A DNA stretch of 64,000 nucleotides from Leishmania infantum JPCM5 (Eukaryota > Euglenozoa > Kinetoplastea > Trypanosomatida > Trypanosomatidae), in NCBI RefSeq assembly GCF_000002875.2, contig NC_009400.2, positions 279,621-343,620 of the forward strand, read 5' to 3'. This document shows, piece by piece, positions 13,401-20,562 of this stretch. The notes under the pieces were generated by a model that was given only the letters and a program-made list of their open reading frames with translations, was not told where the DNA came from and did not search any database. The translations under genes and the position numbers were made by a program. Position 1 is the stretch's first letter. The number at the start of each line of letters is the position of its first letter.

Positions 13401-16400
13401 GTCTGCTGCTCTCACGCGGCTGTGAAGACCGCAAAGGCGAAGCACGCAGCTCCTCGCGCCACATGCCCACCTCGCCGAGCGAGACGATCAAGGCTTCCAG
13501 CCCCTCTGTTGCGCGGAGGCTGTTCTGCAGGGCCAGGCTGCCAAGGGACGCGCAGAAGCGATGGGTTGTGGCAGTGGCAGCAGGGGTGGCGCTGTCGCTG
13601 GCGCGTGGATCAACCGGGAGGACAACGAGGGTGTCACGAACCACCACTCGCATGCTCATGAGCAGCCGCGGGCCCTCGCGAGTTGGCGGCAGGGTGCGGC
13701 CATTGTACACGGGGCGGTCCGCCAAGCGGCTGATGCGCGAAAAGAGTCCTGCCGTGAAGTACGTCTTGAAGATCATGACGGTGTGGAGGTCGACGGTGAT
13801 GGTGCTGGCCCCCACATGCAGCTCCATCGCGCTAGAGTAGCGCAGCTCCTGCGCATTCACCAGAGACCGCTTTCCATCCACCTCGGCGAAGACCGGCATG
13901 ACCGGCCGACTCTTGCGAAAGCTGAAGCATATGTGCGCGTTCTCATCGGGCTCATCCGTGTCGAGCCGCTTCGTAGACCGCGGGCGGCTGCAGCTGCTTC
14001 TGTGAGTGTCGCCCTCTCCTGCTTTGCCACTGGTCGCTGGCGACGCTGATACGGCATCGACGACGGCCGGCTTTGCGGACGACGGCGATTCCGACGGCCC
14101 CGCAGCACAGCCTCCAGCATTCGTGTCCGCAGAGGGGGGCCGATAGGCGAGCAGCGTGCGGTTGGCTTCTGCCAAGCCAACTGACGCCAGGACGCTGGCT
14201 GCGACCTCGCCGACGTGACCCGAGAGGTCCATCGTGACCGTGTACTTGGACAGCCGCAGCTCCACCGCGCGCATGCTGGCCGACGCGAACGGCGCATCCT
14301 TGTCGTTCCCGGGAGCGCGGTTCAGCAATGTGACGGTGATAGACCCGGGAATGCGCACAAAGACGTCTGCCACGTGCCGGTTCGGCATCGAGCACTGCTG
14401 CTGCACAAGGTCGATTTGATACGCGAGGTCACTAACACGACTGGCGACGCTTCTCGAGCACGACGGCGCTAGGTCGTCACGCGTGCTGGCCCCGTCATCC
14501 GCCATGGAGGAGGCGGTCCTGGTGGTGGGCACAAGGTAAGAGAGACCTCCGTCCGCCGGACGATCCGCTGTCGCGGCGGCCACCAGCGCCGCAGTCTTCG
14601 CGTTTACGCCGTTACCGACGCCGCGGGAGCTGCTATCCATGGCGGAGAGAGTGAGTTGCACCATGTCCATAACCGTCTCCAGTAGCTCGACGCACGGTGT
14701 ACCGACGCACACGTTCAGCACAGAGTCGAGGCTGAGCGCCACGGCCGTCGGGGCATCGCCCTCCGAGAGGAGAAGGTCCACTCGCACCCTGCCGCCAGAG
14801 AAAATGGGAAAGTCGGTGTCGCGAGCAGCAGCGATGTGCGGCTTCGTCAGACAGAGAACCATCTTCTTGTGAAGGCTGCGCACGGCCAGGATGAGCTCGG
14901 CGCTCCCGCACTCCACCTGGAAAGCGGGCAGTGGCGACACGGCGTGCGTGCTCGGGTCGTCGTCGTGCAAGTCGAGCCCTAGGCGTTCGACGAGAAGCTC
15001 GAGACGCATTGCGGGCAGGTCAGTGCTGCCTGCTGGAGTCGCGCGCGCGGCGGCGTCTTTGTTTGGGCTGCTGCTGAGCATCCCTGCTTTGGCAGGAGGA
15101 GATGAAGGAGCCTGTGACACAGCCCTAGAGCCGTACCCCGACTCTGAGGAACCTCTGGCTGCTGCGTCCGCGCTGCTGTGATCCCCTGTACTTGCCGCCG
15201 CATCGCCGCGGTGCGCTTCACCGCACTCCGACGCAGCGGGCCTGCGGCGTAGCAGTTCCATGTTCAGCCGTGACGGCGCCGCCATGCTCGTGCCGCCAGG
15301 GCCGCCTCCACTACGGTTGTCTCCTGGCAAGCCCGTGCGACTGGACGCAGTGGCAGGTAATCGTAGGTTAGAGAGCCAGGCATCCATCATGGTGGTGACG
15401 AGGTAGATCTGGTGCACCGAAGACGCCACTCGCAGCGACGGCACCCTCAGCCGCAGTACCACCGCCTCACGAGCGGTATTGCAGTCATCAATGCGCTGCA
15501 GCACGTCCGCCGCGATTGACACCTCCGGCACCAAGAAGAAGCCTTGCTGCGGCCGCCGCATCGCCCGCTCCAGTGTTGTCAATTCGAGGTAAAACTTGGA
15601 GAAGCTCGCCTTGTGCGGGTAGTAGTAGAGTGCCTCCTCGGCCGCCGCAGCGCTGGTGAGGCTGCCGGGCTCATCGTCCGCGGCCACCCGCGCCAGCGCC
15701 TTGCTACACAAGCCAGACTTGCCGCTTGCGATGGCAACGGCGGCCTCCAGTCGCCGCTTCTTCTCCGTTTCAGAGAGGGGCCGCGCCTTGAAGAGCACAC
15801 GACCTAAGGAGACGCACAGGGCTGGCTCCTGGACATCTGCGCTAAGGCTCTTGGGGAGGATGAGCACCGGTGCCGATGCGTCCACCGTCACGTACAGCCC
15901 CTTGGTCTTGGCCATGGCAGCCCGCACCTCATGCGTCGCTGCCGACCCGACAGCAGACGCCGCCTGCTTGGTGGACTCGGCAAAGCCCGACACGTCCATC
16001 CCAGCCGGCGGTGAAAAGAAGCGGATCAGCTGCTCAATGGTGCGCGGATCTGCCACGATGCGCAGTGGGAGCAGCTGCACCCTGACGGCCATGTCCACCG
16101 ACGTGTCGGGCAGCGGCTGCTCTACCGGGTTCAGGAATCCCGTGATGCTGAATAGCGGCGTGGCGCAGTCGTGCTGTGTGCTTTGCTTGCCCTCCTCGCT
16201 GCCGCTGCTGCCGCTGCCGATAGAATCGCGAGTGCCCGACGGAGGCGCCGGCGTCAGCGAGGACAAGCGCCGTCCCTTTCTGTCGACGTTGATCACGTCG
16301 TAGATCGTCGGTGCGTCGGGCGATAAATGCTTGCCGCTATCCACGTCCGTGAGCGACCGCATGGCGACGCGCACCTCGTTTGGGCTCGACTTGCAGGCGT

Positions 16401-18444
16401 GGCGATCGACCTGCACACCTTCGATGAGGTAGGGCACCAAAGTGTCACAGCCGCTTGACGAGCTTGCGGCGGCCTTGGACCTGGTGCTGGCGAACGCCGC
16501 AGGCGAGGAGGTGGGATTCGCCAAGGTAATGTTCTGGGTGCGAAAGAAGAAGAGCAGCGAGTTTGGCTTGTTATACGACGAGACTCCGCCGCGCAGCTGA
16601 AACAGTTTGAGGGTAATAGACTCCTCCTTCTCCGTGTCAATGCGGTAGCTCGTGAGCGGGAGGTCGAAGCTTGCGCGCAGCCAGCAATAAGACGGTGGCA
16701 AGCTGCTGCCGCTGCCGACGCTGCTGAGGTCGGCCGCCGCGGTATGATCGGCCTCGGCGTCTGCGGCGCTGATCCCGTAATCAAGCTCGATGGACCTGAA
16801 CAGCTTCTCGTCCGCCTCGATTTCCTTTGCAGTGTCGCTCTGAGCAGCGGTGGCATGTGTGCAGGACGCACCGCTGCGCTGACTCAGCCAGCTGAACCAG
16901 GCGCGCTTCGGATTTCGCTGCTGCTGCTGCTGCTGCTCGACGCTTGTCAGATGCTGCCTCGCCATCTCCTCCGCCTTGCGTATCTCGTTATCCTTCCGCT
17001 TCAGCTGGATCTCATTCGCGATCTGCGCATACACGCACTTGCGGCCCGCCTTCATGTCCTCAGTGGTCATAAGCCGCGTCACAAAGCGGTAGGCCTTCCT
17101 CTTCTCCGGCGTCATCTCCGTCTGCCGCACAACATCTCGGTAGAGCACTTGGTAGTCCGGCTTGCACACCTGCGACACCTGCGCGAGCAGCTTCTCCCGC
17201 TTCGGCTCCCGCAGTACGGTGCGTACTGCGCAGATGGCGTACTGCCACCACTCACGCGCGTGCCCCAGCACCGGCACACGCGGCCGAGATCTCTGCAGTT
17301 GGGACACCTCGGCCTGGTTGGTGAAGAGCATCGCGGTCTGCAGCAGTTTTGTGTACTGTGGGCGGGTGAGGTTGACCATCAAGTACTGCAACTTCACCGC
17401 CACATCCGCAAACGGTGTCTCGAGCAGCTGGCGCACACACAACTTGAAGACCACCTTGGCATCCACAGTGCCCGACACAGGGCCAAGGACAGTAGACAAG
17501 GCGACATTGCCATCCCGCACGCGCTGCCGCATGCGGTGGTACCACTGTTGCCAGTCGTCGATCCGAGAGAACCAGGTGCGGCCTAGCGCGGCGTTCGCCC
17601 GCACGCGGGTCGGGTCATCGCAGTAGACCTGCAAATCGTTGAACACAAGCCGCTTCCACATCCGCTGCAGCCCGCAGGGGTCGGTGAACATAGGTTGCGC
17701 CGTGCACTCATTCATTGTCAGCAGCTGCACGCCGCCTAGAACCGCACCCAGCACCGTCTCTGTCGATTCATCCTCGTAGCGGATGTGCACCGTACCCACC
17801 TTGACGATAATGTTATTCACCACCAGCTCGCCGAGTCGCGAAAAGAAGCCTCCTCTTCCCGTCTGTGCTGCCGCATCGCTGCCGGAGGTGGGCAGCGTTG
17901 CTGTCTGCTGCTGCTCCGCCTGCTCACGCTGGCGCTTGCGCTCCGCCTCAAAGGCGTCGAGCTCCTTCTCCTTTGCCGCAGCCACTGCAGCCCATTTAGC
18001 CGCCTTCACGTTCCGCTTGGCGCTGCCGCTGCTGCTGCCCACCGGTGCCGCACCGCTTGCATCACTGCTACCGGCATGCGCACCCTTTAGAGTTACCAAA
18101 ACCTCCCCCACCTCCAGCACAACGGGCTCGGAGCGAAGGTGCTTGATAGGGATCGAGAGAGAGACATTCTTACAGATGCCACGATATGTCTTGATGGGCA
18201 GCAGAGGCTTTTTCGGCTTCGACTTCGGCGACGCCGCGACGTCGCCGGACGCTTCACAGCTGCAGTCGTCGCTCTCGTTGGCCGCGGAGTTCAGCAGCGC
18301 ATCCAGCGCCTCCGGGCGGAGCACGAGATCATTTAGCGTCGCCTTCCCACTCCATATGTTGACCTTGAGCTTGTCCTCGTTGATGTTCTCAACGTATTTA
18401 GACAAGTACGGCACCAACAGTGCCGCAATGTACTTTTCCAGCAT
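1459..18444 (-). CDS. VPS13: Giant VPS13-family bridge-type lipid transfer protein with C-terminal dysferlin-like motifs
   Basis: Predicted 5661-aa VPS13-family protein. The family moves bulk glycerolipid between organelle membranes at contact sites. The ORF extends upstream to a TTG, but I start it at the ATG giving MLEKYIAALLVPYL, the conserved chorein N-terminus, which lies 48 nt after a strong SL acceptor. Residues 1 to about 120 are chorein, with a hydrophilic insert near 50-85. A long groove-forming region follows, broken by Ala/Ser/Thr/Gly-rich loops and a Q6 tract coded near 16920. VAB/SHR-BD-like repeats lie at about 3890-4610. An ATG2-type C-terminal region, recognisable by GFGNGAVRLFREP and DTYIPKTRRLRP, lies at about 5000-5150. 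Two Trp-rich dysferlin-like motifs follow, at about 5175-5265 and 5570-5650. A CxxC...CxxC pair at residues 3640 and 3661 is unusual. Family assignment is strong; the DysF and zinc assignments are by eye. Which VPS13 paralogue this is cannot be decided here. Confidence 0.93.
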   Translation of the reverse strand: MLEKYIAALLVPYLSKYVENINEDKLKVNIWSGKATLNDLVLRPEALDALLNSAANESDDCSCEASGDVAASPKSKPKKPLLPIKTYRGICKNVSLSIPIKHLRSEPVVLEVGEVLVTLKGAHAGSSDASGAAPVGSSSGSAKRNVKAAKWAAVAAAKEKELDAFEAERKRQREQAEQQQTATLPTSGSDAAAQTGRGGFFSRLGELVVNNIIVKVGTVHIRYEDESTETVLGAVLGGVQLLTMNECTAQPMFTDPCGLQRMWKRLVFNDLQVYCDDPTRVRANAALGRTWFSRIDDWQQWYHRMRQRVRDGNVALSTVLGPVSGTVDAKVVFKLCVRQLLETPFADVAVKLQYLMVNLTRPQYTKLLQTAMLFTNQAEVSQLQRSRPRVPVLGHAREWWQYAICAVRTVLREPKREKLLAQVSQVCKPDYQVLYRDVVRQTEMTPEKRKAYRFVTRLMTTEDMKAGRKCVYAQIANEIQLKRKDNEIRKAEEMARQHLTSVEQQQQQQRNPKRAWFSWLSQRSGASCTHATAAQSDTAKEIEADEKLFRSIELDYGISAADAEADHTAAADLSSVGSGSSLPPSYCWLRASFDLPLTSYRIDTEKEESITLKLFQLRGGVSSYNKPNSLLFFFRTQNITLANPTSSPAAFASTRSKAAASSSSGCDTLVPYLIEGVQVDRHACKSSPNEVRVAMRSLTDVDSGKHLSPDAPTIYDVINVDRKGRRLSSLTPAPPSGTRDSIGSGSSGSEEGKQSTQHDCATPLFSITGFLNPVEQPLPDTSVDMAVRVQLLPLRIVADPRTIEQLIRFFSPPAGMDVSGFAESTKQAASAVGSAATHEVRAAMAKTKGLYVTVDASAPVLILPKSLSADVQEPALCVSLGRVLFKARPLSETEKKRRLEAAVAIASGKSGLCSKALARVAADDEPGSLTSAAAAEEALYYYPHKASFSKFYLELTTLERAMRRPQQGFFLVPEVSIAADVLQRIDDCNTAREAVVLRLRVPSLRVASSVHQIYLVTTMMDAWLSNLRLPATASSRTGLPGDNRSGGGPGGTSMAAPSRLNMELLRRRPAASECGEAHRGDAAASTGDHSSADAAARGSSESGYGSRAVSQAPSSPPAKAGMLSSSPNKDAAARATPAGSTDLPAMRLELLVERLGLDLHDDDPSTHAVSPLPAFQVECGSAELILAVRSLHKKMVLCLTKPHIAAARDTDFPIFSGGRVRVDLLLSEGDAPTAVALSLDSVLNVCVGTPCVELLETVMDMVQLTLSAMDSSSRGVGNGVNAKTAALVAAATADRPADGGLSYLVPTTRTASSMADDGASTRDDLAPSCSRSVASRVSDLAYQIDLVQQQCSMPNRHVADVFVRIPGSITVTLLNRAPGNDKDAPFASASMRAVELRLSKYTVTMDLSGHVGEVAASVLASVGLAEANRTLLAYRPPSADTNAGGCAAGPSESPSSAKPAVVDAVSASPATSGKAGEGDTHRSSCSRPRSTKRLDTDEPDENAHICFSFRKSRPVMPVFAEVDGKRSLVNAQELRYSSAMELHVGASTITVDLHTVMIFKTYFTAGLFSRISRLADRPVYNGRTLPPTREGPRLLMSMRVVVRDTLVVLPVDPRASDSATPAATATTHRFCASLGSLALQNSLRATEGLEALIVSLGEVGMWREELRASPLRSSQPRESSRPLNAPPPVSKRSPLLPAETHLEMAVHTALDLQSEDPPRIDIRSEDVSLELRETDLVQLVTLLRQNLTRADPVDIAAYALEAAEARQMVLGKSGEPVAAQGDSTSVLRGGASSAGVAARAIHRDSGAEGNRSGDLCMSMHLGRISMLLSDAWGEAASNPIDASSSRFQLQSIGVSMSVALPSNCVGVRWKSLELDDVRDNNRAALVWCEAGSLHFADSLTTHGILMRDFGVRRTALRSADAGVESMMGTVGCSDAKDSGGHNSSSSSVGALPASSTGAAARGLSRRRPVEASSGEGDSPASTQLFTMSVLSADFTLRRFAVSDQWLALSDLVCNEAVLSAWTATQKGMTAATCAFPPADYAGGKSGGGGAAPKSGTAATGSRSGMRVIVTTPSVVIPFLNSRRETLIEAHIGALLADVVQLPTVKQVAVKVRELSVVDARSGEKILCKRSSCGRPSSTRVAAGNALAPAPATQSDWGDEWEEADLPSSPLIASGGGAAAESASSAPGAWASATAEPGQAEVLQFTFKSDPVANINKIQLGIGELHALASMPIIQGLADYFASPAEPVAKIASLGVMREQRARMAAAAQQMADSSLLVLNVLWQQPRIILAGDAMQLRRRSGNLEMRLGVMRAAVRMNSSAASLSVVVKVQEYSIPSLLKRSALHFAYEANRGVEMIDLQMKRTTALFHPAEVERLVLLAQRNVLMPRDVNYYGAYEKAVAQQSGNPATPAAAPMPASAQHRSATRTPRAPQAEGKKRANVASSPPTPSRTVKVHIDGLLVAVHDPAGVNTHTLTLAALDTTVLPNGSVALTVPSLSMIDQSTGRCMLQSETVGSSAGSGAGNRTAHAAASTAAPAGSGSGGKVSTDAAANAKGDAAATPAEAALCVAFHPVDRTSDVQLGAVLVTFIPQSIGTLVNTLLSVHIPGPDEPDTAASSAAQPISADATAPRSGKGGKRATGSTVAASAAAVVTHTSAMPFTFKAALVECRVRFCQGDREVAVLHIARIACGSKSYPNGASKLTVTLGSLFMVDSTSVNTNYRTVIYPYEDTEAGDAPGPGANPAGSAGAVMRSLVAPVDALVTYEVKTSAPPATKLTAKSAGANAAESTAPTYTRHMKCRVGSLFFVLVPDVVRTVVGVVREAQAHISDGNRDKAYTYVSDRAAESMRRRSEAEQLMEIDVIVRRPQAFMVDKPTATMGVLLSPGSLTVRSQLVLPSDTTAGKKADATASAAPSATPPQLTEPEAKLAAMPREVFAVQVRTMGMLLRGASCFQKDCNIFVQFQRALPALMDSSTAAAVAVATSTGAAKVKEGQTAKGDAGDGSDGAAVQLQSMLKVDVPMLSMMLTHEQTDFAMIVLGALLNGTEIDRTPATTTTSAPVDGRSSARNAVASSPSEEKTGGQNRGGGSAPGLHIPQPPPNLSCTTSGGAGSQTTAASGARSGSQRGSTTAGASSSAVARPPSPAAQSVPHFYTPTEGSPITSFTLIAHIGFLQAEVADLFRLRVEEARVLSTDVTTTGKMTDVQVDSIYVQHVGAEVEAPQPVDAGVPPSSQLGKGPQAGAPRTSRIQELVDVLTVTKLHMLSVQPQPVIDVDAGSSMVENTISVSAAIFNVAISPTILFDTREVLYLPFCYKVLRVPIDPIPILSLMDETTTLQEDVVLDNKHVLLTASRTRCCYVLDLNNHKLVFTDAPSGQIVLCEGCELTITNGTVHIPGMYTIGSYVSFAPSTALFTTDSVRFKKEFLNLSNTAFYRPFLSRPMGSPGGGVARRGSPGSPQSPVSARASSTAALTEISSMDTLVKSAAPRVPHSTAIELHDRTVRLLATFYCDTMEVQMLSEEVVDLSVALCMQCRIKFAQDNENEQPARRTVSVQLLNVRSGEEEEHILLPTDMVMNVSGVENVSVSVVLDSIEFCTRATLLRSLVELGKDFGAAFIEETTVSRVTPRIEYETESLDPLVPVLEAGECQHCGQRDAYLAPAANRPGILCYKCCTGHDHVPAMNFWVEVPLIDGIVFGSKSDMAHVFMRNVLLSVDPSMDLQLTLRASLYGFSNTAAVWEPLVEHFDANISGSVKAHDYTVRTDRFDYVVSPQNIRLLSGMAADYGAATALQKQLRKRFRGQKQLRTQQTAPSQGMPMYVDASFLDEAAWLQQQEGREGGFQDANTAAELSPFCPLSAAADLSAEFSGATAGMVNMSIFDALSAANRRLIGAAAARQPKRVYAHVYVTNNCNVILSVGDRRVTPRGGTLRFAASEPSVTIRREAKPDEPQYEGYATSLSNPPLYVQTKDMVLETRVVLSQEEGARHLRRTVTMVVYPLHVSRTIICFENRLSCSLASTSNNPPVRPGERFYVAPTVDLNTSILVQPVNTPDRVEYEAGKPVAEALSGRVSRGPSTMPTVQEVLCGAPLIVCCKAKTAATKSMTLVVYVRQEEMRGGVPTFVITIESRFRLRNKLPYRLIVNVIPDAGGLLAKGKMTSRPVQPLASTVLEVRQSADLGLNGYTLNQVAFMLEVRQRGRRTAVADAAALSASSLHKGQQEEAEEEEVFSTLTPVAVSPDKPFVILRSQYRRQLVIRASLVTNNCSIMFSTPYVLLNHSPIPLTLRECTRSGENRLYEAEPNYSVLNAEMNASIAACPMDIRKSEDFFVNLYHKEYRGACVPLHAQQRGVVIMQHCSAKAGDKQKLPPAASSSSKKKGTAPSAHTPGPTVIHLAYSSQVDPNGSVLVTITPRWVLVNRSHLHLYAAPSTYSGITAREAAAVTEVMVAAQQKHSKAGDGDVPPPTGAPMPQQDMDAMKHALQEMVTEDRIVFLSDAPTQVMALPPHSATPLLETPLCGPEIGYNLHILQSPLAPLYGTPIGIESIHNELIIAYKPLADTSDRAAGLDVRGASGIGDSRGPLQQRDRFLEVSITARGSYTYVVLEPPVHAPYLLLNRTGYTINVRDTAAKSKGRLMAHAIPGHGTELFLDNTVTTLIQLELLSSDGRRQLHEVSFDVGRSMTPQEMNTASASAEGVLYTLGFGGNGQQIIEITPAKAALPIAYVGVAAPPIPINVLLNMAVMTLSVVMPSMDVLFCAVTDVRFSWDRQKDREMTKFSIENFQVDNQTEVSPRYDSCLLSLRTSKSTAAASGYLERILVPAKGLICLEEVRLDVVPLALRVSDTLLVAIAGFVRAVRSGEDAPHSMQSNQSIVAGNVTTVALQEAAAAAYERCPTPATLFRKAPVQIDIWASRLTLERFIVNPIVVRVWLTRDVDEHDFFRENINSKDAALLSMMLQSCEDVTVAAPGIVTAKQTSRLGIFAQWVGKTYTDRLLAQLKGLVLQYASSLPMIGAPLKLASGFGNGAVRLFREPIEGLSTSPSAFATGLARGSAGFAQEFAGGGLGAVSNITASWSRLLSMGGGVSERERRKQNVFTGFASGIKGVVQRPMEGAAESGAAGLLKGTAQGLVGVLANPMSGLLSDMSRATGTLAKLVTDTYIPKTRRLRPIRDFHANGGVAPWRSLASVYQYQRIQGSTGTWSGDHLISSVDGPEWYPSQREKATYGKNKTPIPEDRWTLDRYNTNFMGWTYSTKYYGIYTDRLTDEVRVRRMRWTALIRPLPYSRVAFYLRVCPGMETQHRRTPSSAFARTITMPQESTIGFTSPGMLQATTVEQLQARKSRALGPRSSSHIRSSSGSKVGVTWPWERSSSKSQRANSEFFAEEEYMEKAQTIHELLRSWTAVGRNVGVKGSILRSHSGMLEDDDDKSDEEMPDAGQSITGVSESPAIGAGGSASRNATAVAGRSTSASRDKQIKMSRHSRSNSELEALASPRMPNSSHQCTGDGDKRRSHSRSKRDKRAESAAAASAEESAGSMVPAPNLYVRSASGKMLPVDTVSTVAPVPGASSTPLPRTASNASAPPPSTVVEVYEYEKKVSLLGWGKRYLPSDCPAWQDVHGHEVPSRHEIRAPAGWAWTTEWTVIGGDRDGWTIVSKGERNLRRRMWQRRLLKQVASPPPHK

Positions 18445-18492
18445 GGCAGGCGACAACCGCGACAACGAGTGAGCAGGATAGCTGATCAGGCC

Positions 18493-18494
18493 CT
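18493..18494 (-). promoter_or_regulatory. Predicted SL trans-splice acceptor for VPS13
   Basis: This is the first minus-strand AG after a pyrimidine tract at about 18529-18556. The preceding 445 nt (18495-18939) contain no AG at all on the minus strand. The predicted 5' UTR is 48 nt and would exclude the upstream TTG. Confidence 0.75.
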
Positions 18495-20562
18495 ACGTCC
18501 ACGCACACACACGCCCGCACACCGAGTTGAGGGAAAGGGAGAAAAAAAGAGAGAAATGACCGTGAGCACGCGAAGCAAGGAGGGAGCGTAAAAGGCACAG
18601 ATGCGGTTAGAAAAAACCGCCGCGGAGGAGAGGGGAGGGGAGGAAGACGCCAAGTGGCGAGGACCGCAAGCGTGCGAAGGCCAAGCGGCAACGAATCGCC
18701 ACGAGGGCAGGAAGAGATGGAGCGCGTGTGCGTGAGAGAATGCAAAACACAAAGGAAAAAAGAAACAGACGCGGTGGAAGCCAGTCGCGCGCGCGCACCA
18801 AAACCCAAACACGCACACACCACAACCAAGAACCGACGGTGCCGACGACAGAAGAGAATGAATGAGCACACAGAAAACAAAAAGCAACAGACGAAGAAAG
18901 AGATAACCGATGCAAGACCGCACAACACACACAGCGCAGCTCAACACGGAAAATGCGCGTATGCGCGGCAACGCACGAAAACGAGAGAGCCGCCACTCGA
19001 AGCGAGAAGAGACAGACCAACGACACGGCGAGGGAGAGAAGCAGCAGCAATGAAATAAACGCACACGACAGAGCAACAGACACAGCGTCCACCAAAGGCG
19101 GCTGCGTGTCGTTCCTTTTTCGCCGCTGACCTCTTGTAAAGGCCCTCTCCTCCTCCTTTTCCTTTTCTCCTTTGTTTCCTGTGTCGTTGGGGATCGGTCT
19201 GTGTGTGTATGTGCCCTCCTTACGTACACGGGGGTGCGTACACGAAACTGCTCCGGCCGCTAGCCCACGTCCCGGAACCCACACACGAGCGCGCACGCAC
19301 GCACACAGCAACAAAAACGAGATTTGCGTATATGTATATAGATATAGAGGTGGTGATGAGAGGTGATGATGAGAGATAATGAGAAAGCAAACAACAAAGA
19401 AGCTGCACGACCACAACAGCTTCGATCGCAACCTCCAGTAAGCGAAAGAGAGAGAGGAGGAAGGGGGAGATCAGCAAGAAGCGTTAAGAGTCACTTCAAC
19501 ACATTTCCATGCGTACAGCGCACGCATGCGTGACCCAATCGTGGTGTGAGCGTGTGTGTGTGTGTGCGCGCGCGCGACTAAGGGAGCGGAGCACCCTTCG
19601 CTGGCAAAAGACGCTAAAGGCACGCCTAAAGGCGTGCGCGCAGACGCCGCTACTGACTTGGTCGCTGGACCCCACCGTGTGCCTTGTTCGGGCTGATGAG
19701 AGGACAATGAAACTAGAAAAGGAAGTGATGAGAGCAGTGGTGTCCGTGATCCGGGCGTCTTTTTGACGGGGCGAAGATGTGCGCGTGCGTGTGTGCGGTG
19801 TCTGTGCACACAGACCACGTCTTGCGCCTTGGCTTGTTAGACGGTTCGTATCGGATGTGCCGAAGCGTGCACTGGTGCCCGTGTGTCTCCCTCTGTGTGT
19901 GTGTCCGAGCGTGTGTGTTTATGGAGATGGCGGCAAAGAGAGTTGCAATATATAGAGATAGGTAGATGAAGGCGGGATGAGGGCCCGCGGCGACGACGAT
20001 GGCCAGTGATGGGAGAGGTGGCGAGAGGCACAGGGCTGACGAGAGCGAGAAAGCGAAGATGTATATATGTATGTATATAAGTGTGTATGTGTGGCAGAAG
20101 CGAATCAGGCGTGCAAGGCGTGGAAAGAGTGACGGCGGGTTGTCGCTTGTGTTTGCGTGGAACGCACGGCATCGACAGTGGCCGACAGGCAACCACCAAG
20201 GACGCGATGTGCGCACCTGAGTCCGGCGCCCGAGATGCGAGAGCGCTTGAGAGGCCCAAGAGGAGAGCGTGTGGATGCGATAGCCCCTCCCCCTCCCCCT
20301 CTCCCTCTCCCTCCCTCGCTTTGCCGTGTGGTCCGCAGAAAGGGCAGTGCGCGGCGCAGGCACCTTCTCTCTTCCCACTTTCTTCTCAGGTAATATGCAC
20401 TCGGGACCGCTGGCGATGGGCTCACTTGTGTTTGTGCTTGTGTTTGTGTGTGTGTGTAGTGTGTAGTGTGAGAGGCGCTGATGCAACAGCAGAAAAGCGT
20501 TGAAGCACGGCGTTGCCTGCGTGTGCTATGGGATGCAGGACACGCTTGTGTCCCTCTGGCTT
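18495..20562. other. Intergenic region between chitinase and VPS13
   Basis: No gene is supported. The half nearest VPS13 (18495-19100) is the AG-poor splice-acceptor region: only two AG dinucleotides occur on the minus strand in about 600 nt. The rest is chitinase 3' UTR and spacer with CA/GT and TA microsatellites and a CCCTCC-type run on the plus strand at 20284-20317. A long minus-strand reading frame at 18607-19431 is Ser/Leu/Val/Cys-rich, as expected from translated pyrimidine tract. Confidence 0.6.

Noticed and set aside
18445..18465. N-terminal extension of VPS13 to a TTG
   Set aside because: Eukaryotic start is ATG; MLEKYI is the conserved family N-terminus. The same reasoning removed GTG/TTG extensions from chitinase, ISCA and the giant calflagin-like gene.
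18607..19431. 274-aa minus-strand ORF upstream of VPS13
   Set aside because: Leu/Ser/Val/Cys-rich translation of pyrimidine tract, open in several frames, no start context, and lies inside the AG-free splice zone.
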